Positions 62,024-64,000 of a stretch of 64,000 nt of DNA are shown one piece after another. The notes under the pieces are model-generated. The model was not told where the DNA came from and did not search any database. It was given only the letters and a program-made list of their open reading frames with translations. Origin of the DNA: Clostridium sp. C8-1-8 (GTDB lineage: Bacteria; Bacillota; Clostridia; Clostridiales; Clostridiaceae); NCBI RefSeq assembly GCF_009928445.1, contig NZ_JAABNO010000027.1:1-64000 (forward strand). The letters run 5' to 3'. Made by a program: the position numbers and the translations under genes. Every line of letters starts with the position of its first letter. The first letter of the stretch is position 1.

Positions 62024-64000
62024 ATGGAGTGGATTAAGGAAAAGAGTTTAAACATTATAGTAAGTTTTTTAAATATATTACTTGTTATCTTAACATTAAG
62101 AGCCTGCTTAAATATAGATGGAACTAATTACTTCTTTATAATTATATTGTTTCTTATAGGTTTGTTAATATACTGGGTTTATGACGATAAGGTCAAGTCA
62201 TTGGAGAAAAAACTCATATTAACTATGGGATTGCTTTGTTTTATACTACTTCTAACAATAGTTTTTAAGCTGTTTATCACTTCTTTTGTAGTCGGTGGCA
62301 TAACAAAAAATATGAGTTTAATCAATACTAATATGAGAGCAGGAAGAGCCAGTGATTTTTCTCTTATAGAGAATTTGTTGATTATAATCATACCAACTGC
62401 AACCCCGATTATCATGTGGATGCTAAAAAGAGGTCTTGCAGATATACTAGTTTTAGTAAATATAATTATAATGACGCTCTATTGGTACTTAGGATATTAT
62501 GAAGAAATAAATAAAGTAATGTATTTATTTGTTTTTGTAAGTATGGTAACATATGGAATTAACCATTTTGGAGTTTATATAAGGAAGCTTAAAAGAAAAG
62601 AAATCAGAAATAGTATAACAAGTTCGAGAGTACTGGCTTCAGTTATAACTTTGGCAGTCATAACATCAATAGTTATATCTGTAATACCTAAGTCTGCCAG
62701 TGGTAGGTTCTCAAAAATTATTACTGATAAGGTTGTTGAAAATATAGCTGACAATGGTGGCAATCTAGGAAATCCAGATAAGTATGGGTACTCCCTAGCT
62801 AAGTCGGGTTATAGTGATACTTCTAAAATTTTAGGAGGTCCAATAAGCATAGATGATAGAGAGGCACTGAAGCTAGAGTATAAAGGCAGTAATAAGTCTC
62901 CTATATATCTTAAAGGTTCGGTTAAAGAAAAATATACAGGTTCAGCATGGGTATCTGAGTATAAGCAGATAGAGAAGGCTGATAGTATGGATCAATACTA
63001 TAATGATAAATTTGTAGGAACAAATGTAGAAACTATGACTATACATCCAGATTACGTAACCACCACTACACTTTTTACTCCGTATTATCCGTTTTTTGTC
63101 AAGCTGAAATATAATAGTGACAATGCTACTTACGTTGATAAAGCTAATGAAGCCTTTTACTCTCAAAGGCCAATAAAGACAGAATATACCATAAATTTTT
63201 ATTCGAGAAGTAATTATGATACTTTTCTTGATCAAGCGCCAACTAAACCTGAAGCTATCGAAACAGTTGCGCTATATAATAATGGTGATTTGTCAAATTA
63301 CTTGCAACTTCCAGATACTATTACCCAAAGGACTGTTGATCTTGTTAGTCAAATAGTGAAGGGAGCATCTTCAAACGCTGAGAAGACTTATAAAATAAAA
63401 GAATATTTAACTAAAAATTATCAGTATAGTTTAGATGTATCTAGTGTACCTCAGGGAAGAGACTTTGTTGATTATTTTTTATTTGAAGAAAAGAAAGGGT
63501 ATTGTGTATATTTCGCTACAGCTATGACTGTAATGTGTAGGATTGCAGGAATTCCAGCAAGATATGTGGAGGGATTTAAGGCTACAACTGATAAAACATA
63601 CAATAATATGTATAGAGTCACAAACGAGGATGCTCATGCATGGTCAGAAGTTTATTTGGATGGACAACAAATTCAAGGAGATCATGTAGCTAGAACAGTA
63701 GTATTTACTAAAGTGGATACAGCGCCTAGTGCTTATCAGTATAGACATAAAAAAACAGCTGACGATGAAAGTTTAGCTAGTGCTGCAAGCGGAGGGAATA
63801 TAAGTAGTTCTTCTAGTACTTCATCAAAGGCAAGTATTAAGGATAAGGAACAAGATAATAAATTAGCTTCTGAGGATAAACCTTATTACTATAAATATAT
63901 AAAAATTATATTACCTGTAGCTATTGTGTTGATTTATTTTCTTGTAAGAATAGTTGCTTTCAAGTTAAAAAAACAAAAAGTTTATAAATATAACAGTCTT
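62024..64000 (+). CDS. Transglutaminase-domain membrane protein (3' end outside window)
   Basis: 659 codons are open to the right edge. Five to six N-terminal membrane helices (to about residue 225) precede a large outside region with a transglutaminase-like core: catalytic Cys in KKGYCVYFATAMTVMCRIAGIPARYVEG (only GYCVYFATAM is the key part), His in NEDAHAWSEVYLDG. A Ser-rich linker and another membrane helix (about 628-645) follow. The usual W-x-P-F-D/E-x-T-P segment after the His is not recognisable. It starts 2 bases after DUF58 with AGGTGAG upstream. Confidence 0.88.
   Translation, partial: MEWIKEKSLNIIVSFLNILLVILTLRACLNIDGTNYFFIIILFLIGLLIYWVYDDKVKSLEKKLILTMGLLCFILLLTIVFKLFITSFVVGGITKNMSLINTNMRAGRASDFSLIENLLIIIIPTATPIIMWMLKRGLADILVLVNIIIMTLYWYLGYYEEINKVMYLFVFVSMVTYGINHFGVYIRKLKRKEIRNSITSSRVLASVITLAVITSIVISVIPKSASGRFSKIITDKVVENIADNGGNLGNPDKYGYSLAKSGYSDTSKILGGPISIDDREALKLEYKGSNKSPIYLKGSVKEKYTGSAWVSEYKQIEKADSMDQYYNDKFVGTNVETMTIHPDYVTTTTLFTPYYPFFVKLKYNSDNATYVDKANEAFYSQRPIKTEYTINFYSRSNYDTFLDQAPTKPEAIETVALYNNGDLSNYLQLPDTITQRTVDLVSQIVKGASSNAEKTYKIKEYLTKNYQYSLDVSSVPQGRDFVDYFLFEEKKGYCVYFATAMTVMCRIAGIPARYVEGFKATTDKTYNNMYRVTNEDAHAWSEVYLDGQQIQGDHVARTVVFTKVDTAPSAYQYRHKKTADDESLASAASGGNISSSSSTSSKASIKDKEQDNKLASEDKPYYYKYIKIILPVAIVLIYFLVRIVAFKLKKQKVYKYNSL

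Overview
The window reads as chromosomal DNA of a low-GC, endospore-forming anaerobic Firmicute, most likely a Clostridium. The base composition is strongly AT-rich and the Shine-Dalgarno sites are strong (AGGAGG type). Supporting genes include a Fe-S L-serine dehydratase in two subunits, rubrerythrin, a thioredoxin reductase lacking the usual NADPH motifs, ChW (clostridial hydrophobic W) repeats, the prkA-yhbH-spoVR sporulation trio and an apparently orphan multi-PAS sensor kinase.

Layout. (i) 1-7.3 kb is a decaying polymorphic toxin/immunity region. It holds a toxin tail with a small partner gene, a ChW-repeat toxin broken by a frameshift with its partner, a truncated group II intron whose reverse-transcriptase frame runs into a SitA6-like toxin domain followed by a SitI6-like double-CXXC immunity gene, then a lipoprotein, small orphan genes and debris of a repeated Ig-like module. 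(ii) 7.4-13.6 kb is a MacB-type ABC exporter (one ATPase, two FtsX-like permeases) followed by an OmpR-type two-component system; four TTAAG-like half-sites phased at 11 bp lie upstream. (iii) 13.6-17.6 kb, on the minus strand, holds class II fructose-bisphosphate aldolase and a DUF421/DUF4363 pair, then a plus-strand TGS-uridine-kinase-like nucleoside kinase. (iv) 17.8-23.2 kb holds sdaAB, sdaAA and a TPP-riboswitch operon thiW-thiD-cytX-thiE. (v) 23.4-33.8 kb holds recQ, a ROK kinase, a repeat-rich gap, prkA-yhbH-spoVR, rubrerythrin, two unknown genes and pssA. (vi) 34-44 kb holds a lipid kinase, a membrane protein, a YgiQ radical SAM protein, an M-box leader with an MgtE-N/CBS protein, a Cys T-box with cysK-cysE, then queG and nth. 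(vii) 44.3-57.1 kb holds a PAS membrane protein, a large histidine kinase, ddl, a VanRS-like two-component system, a GH25 lysozyme, an M42 peptidase and a VanW protein, that is, a cell-wall themed stretch. (viii) 57.4-64 kb holds thioredoxin, a FFTR-like thioredoxin reductase and glutathione peroxidase under look-alike promoters, then moxR, DUF58 and a transglutaminase-domain gene cut by the window end.

Two dispersed intergenic repeat families stand out. Family A is a roughly 95-130 bp palindromic element with GTTGAAATTAAGTGGT ends. It occurs as about eight full, partial or degenerate copies, one of which carries two extra nested hairpins. Family B is a terminator-bearing cassette that includes a 180-bp unit repeated three times in tandem before prkA. 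No tRNA, rRNA or CRISPR array was seen. All family assignments are by eye from motifs; no search was run.
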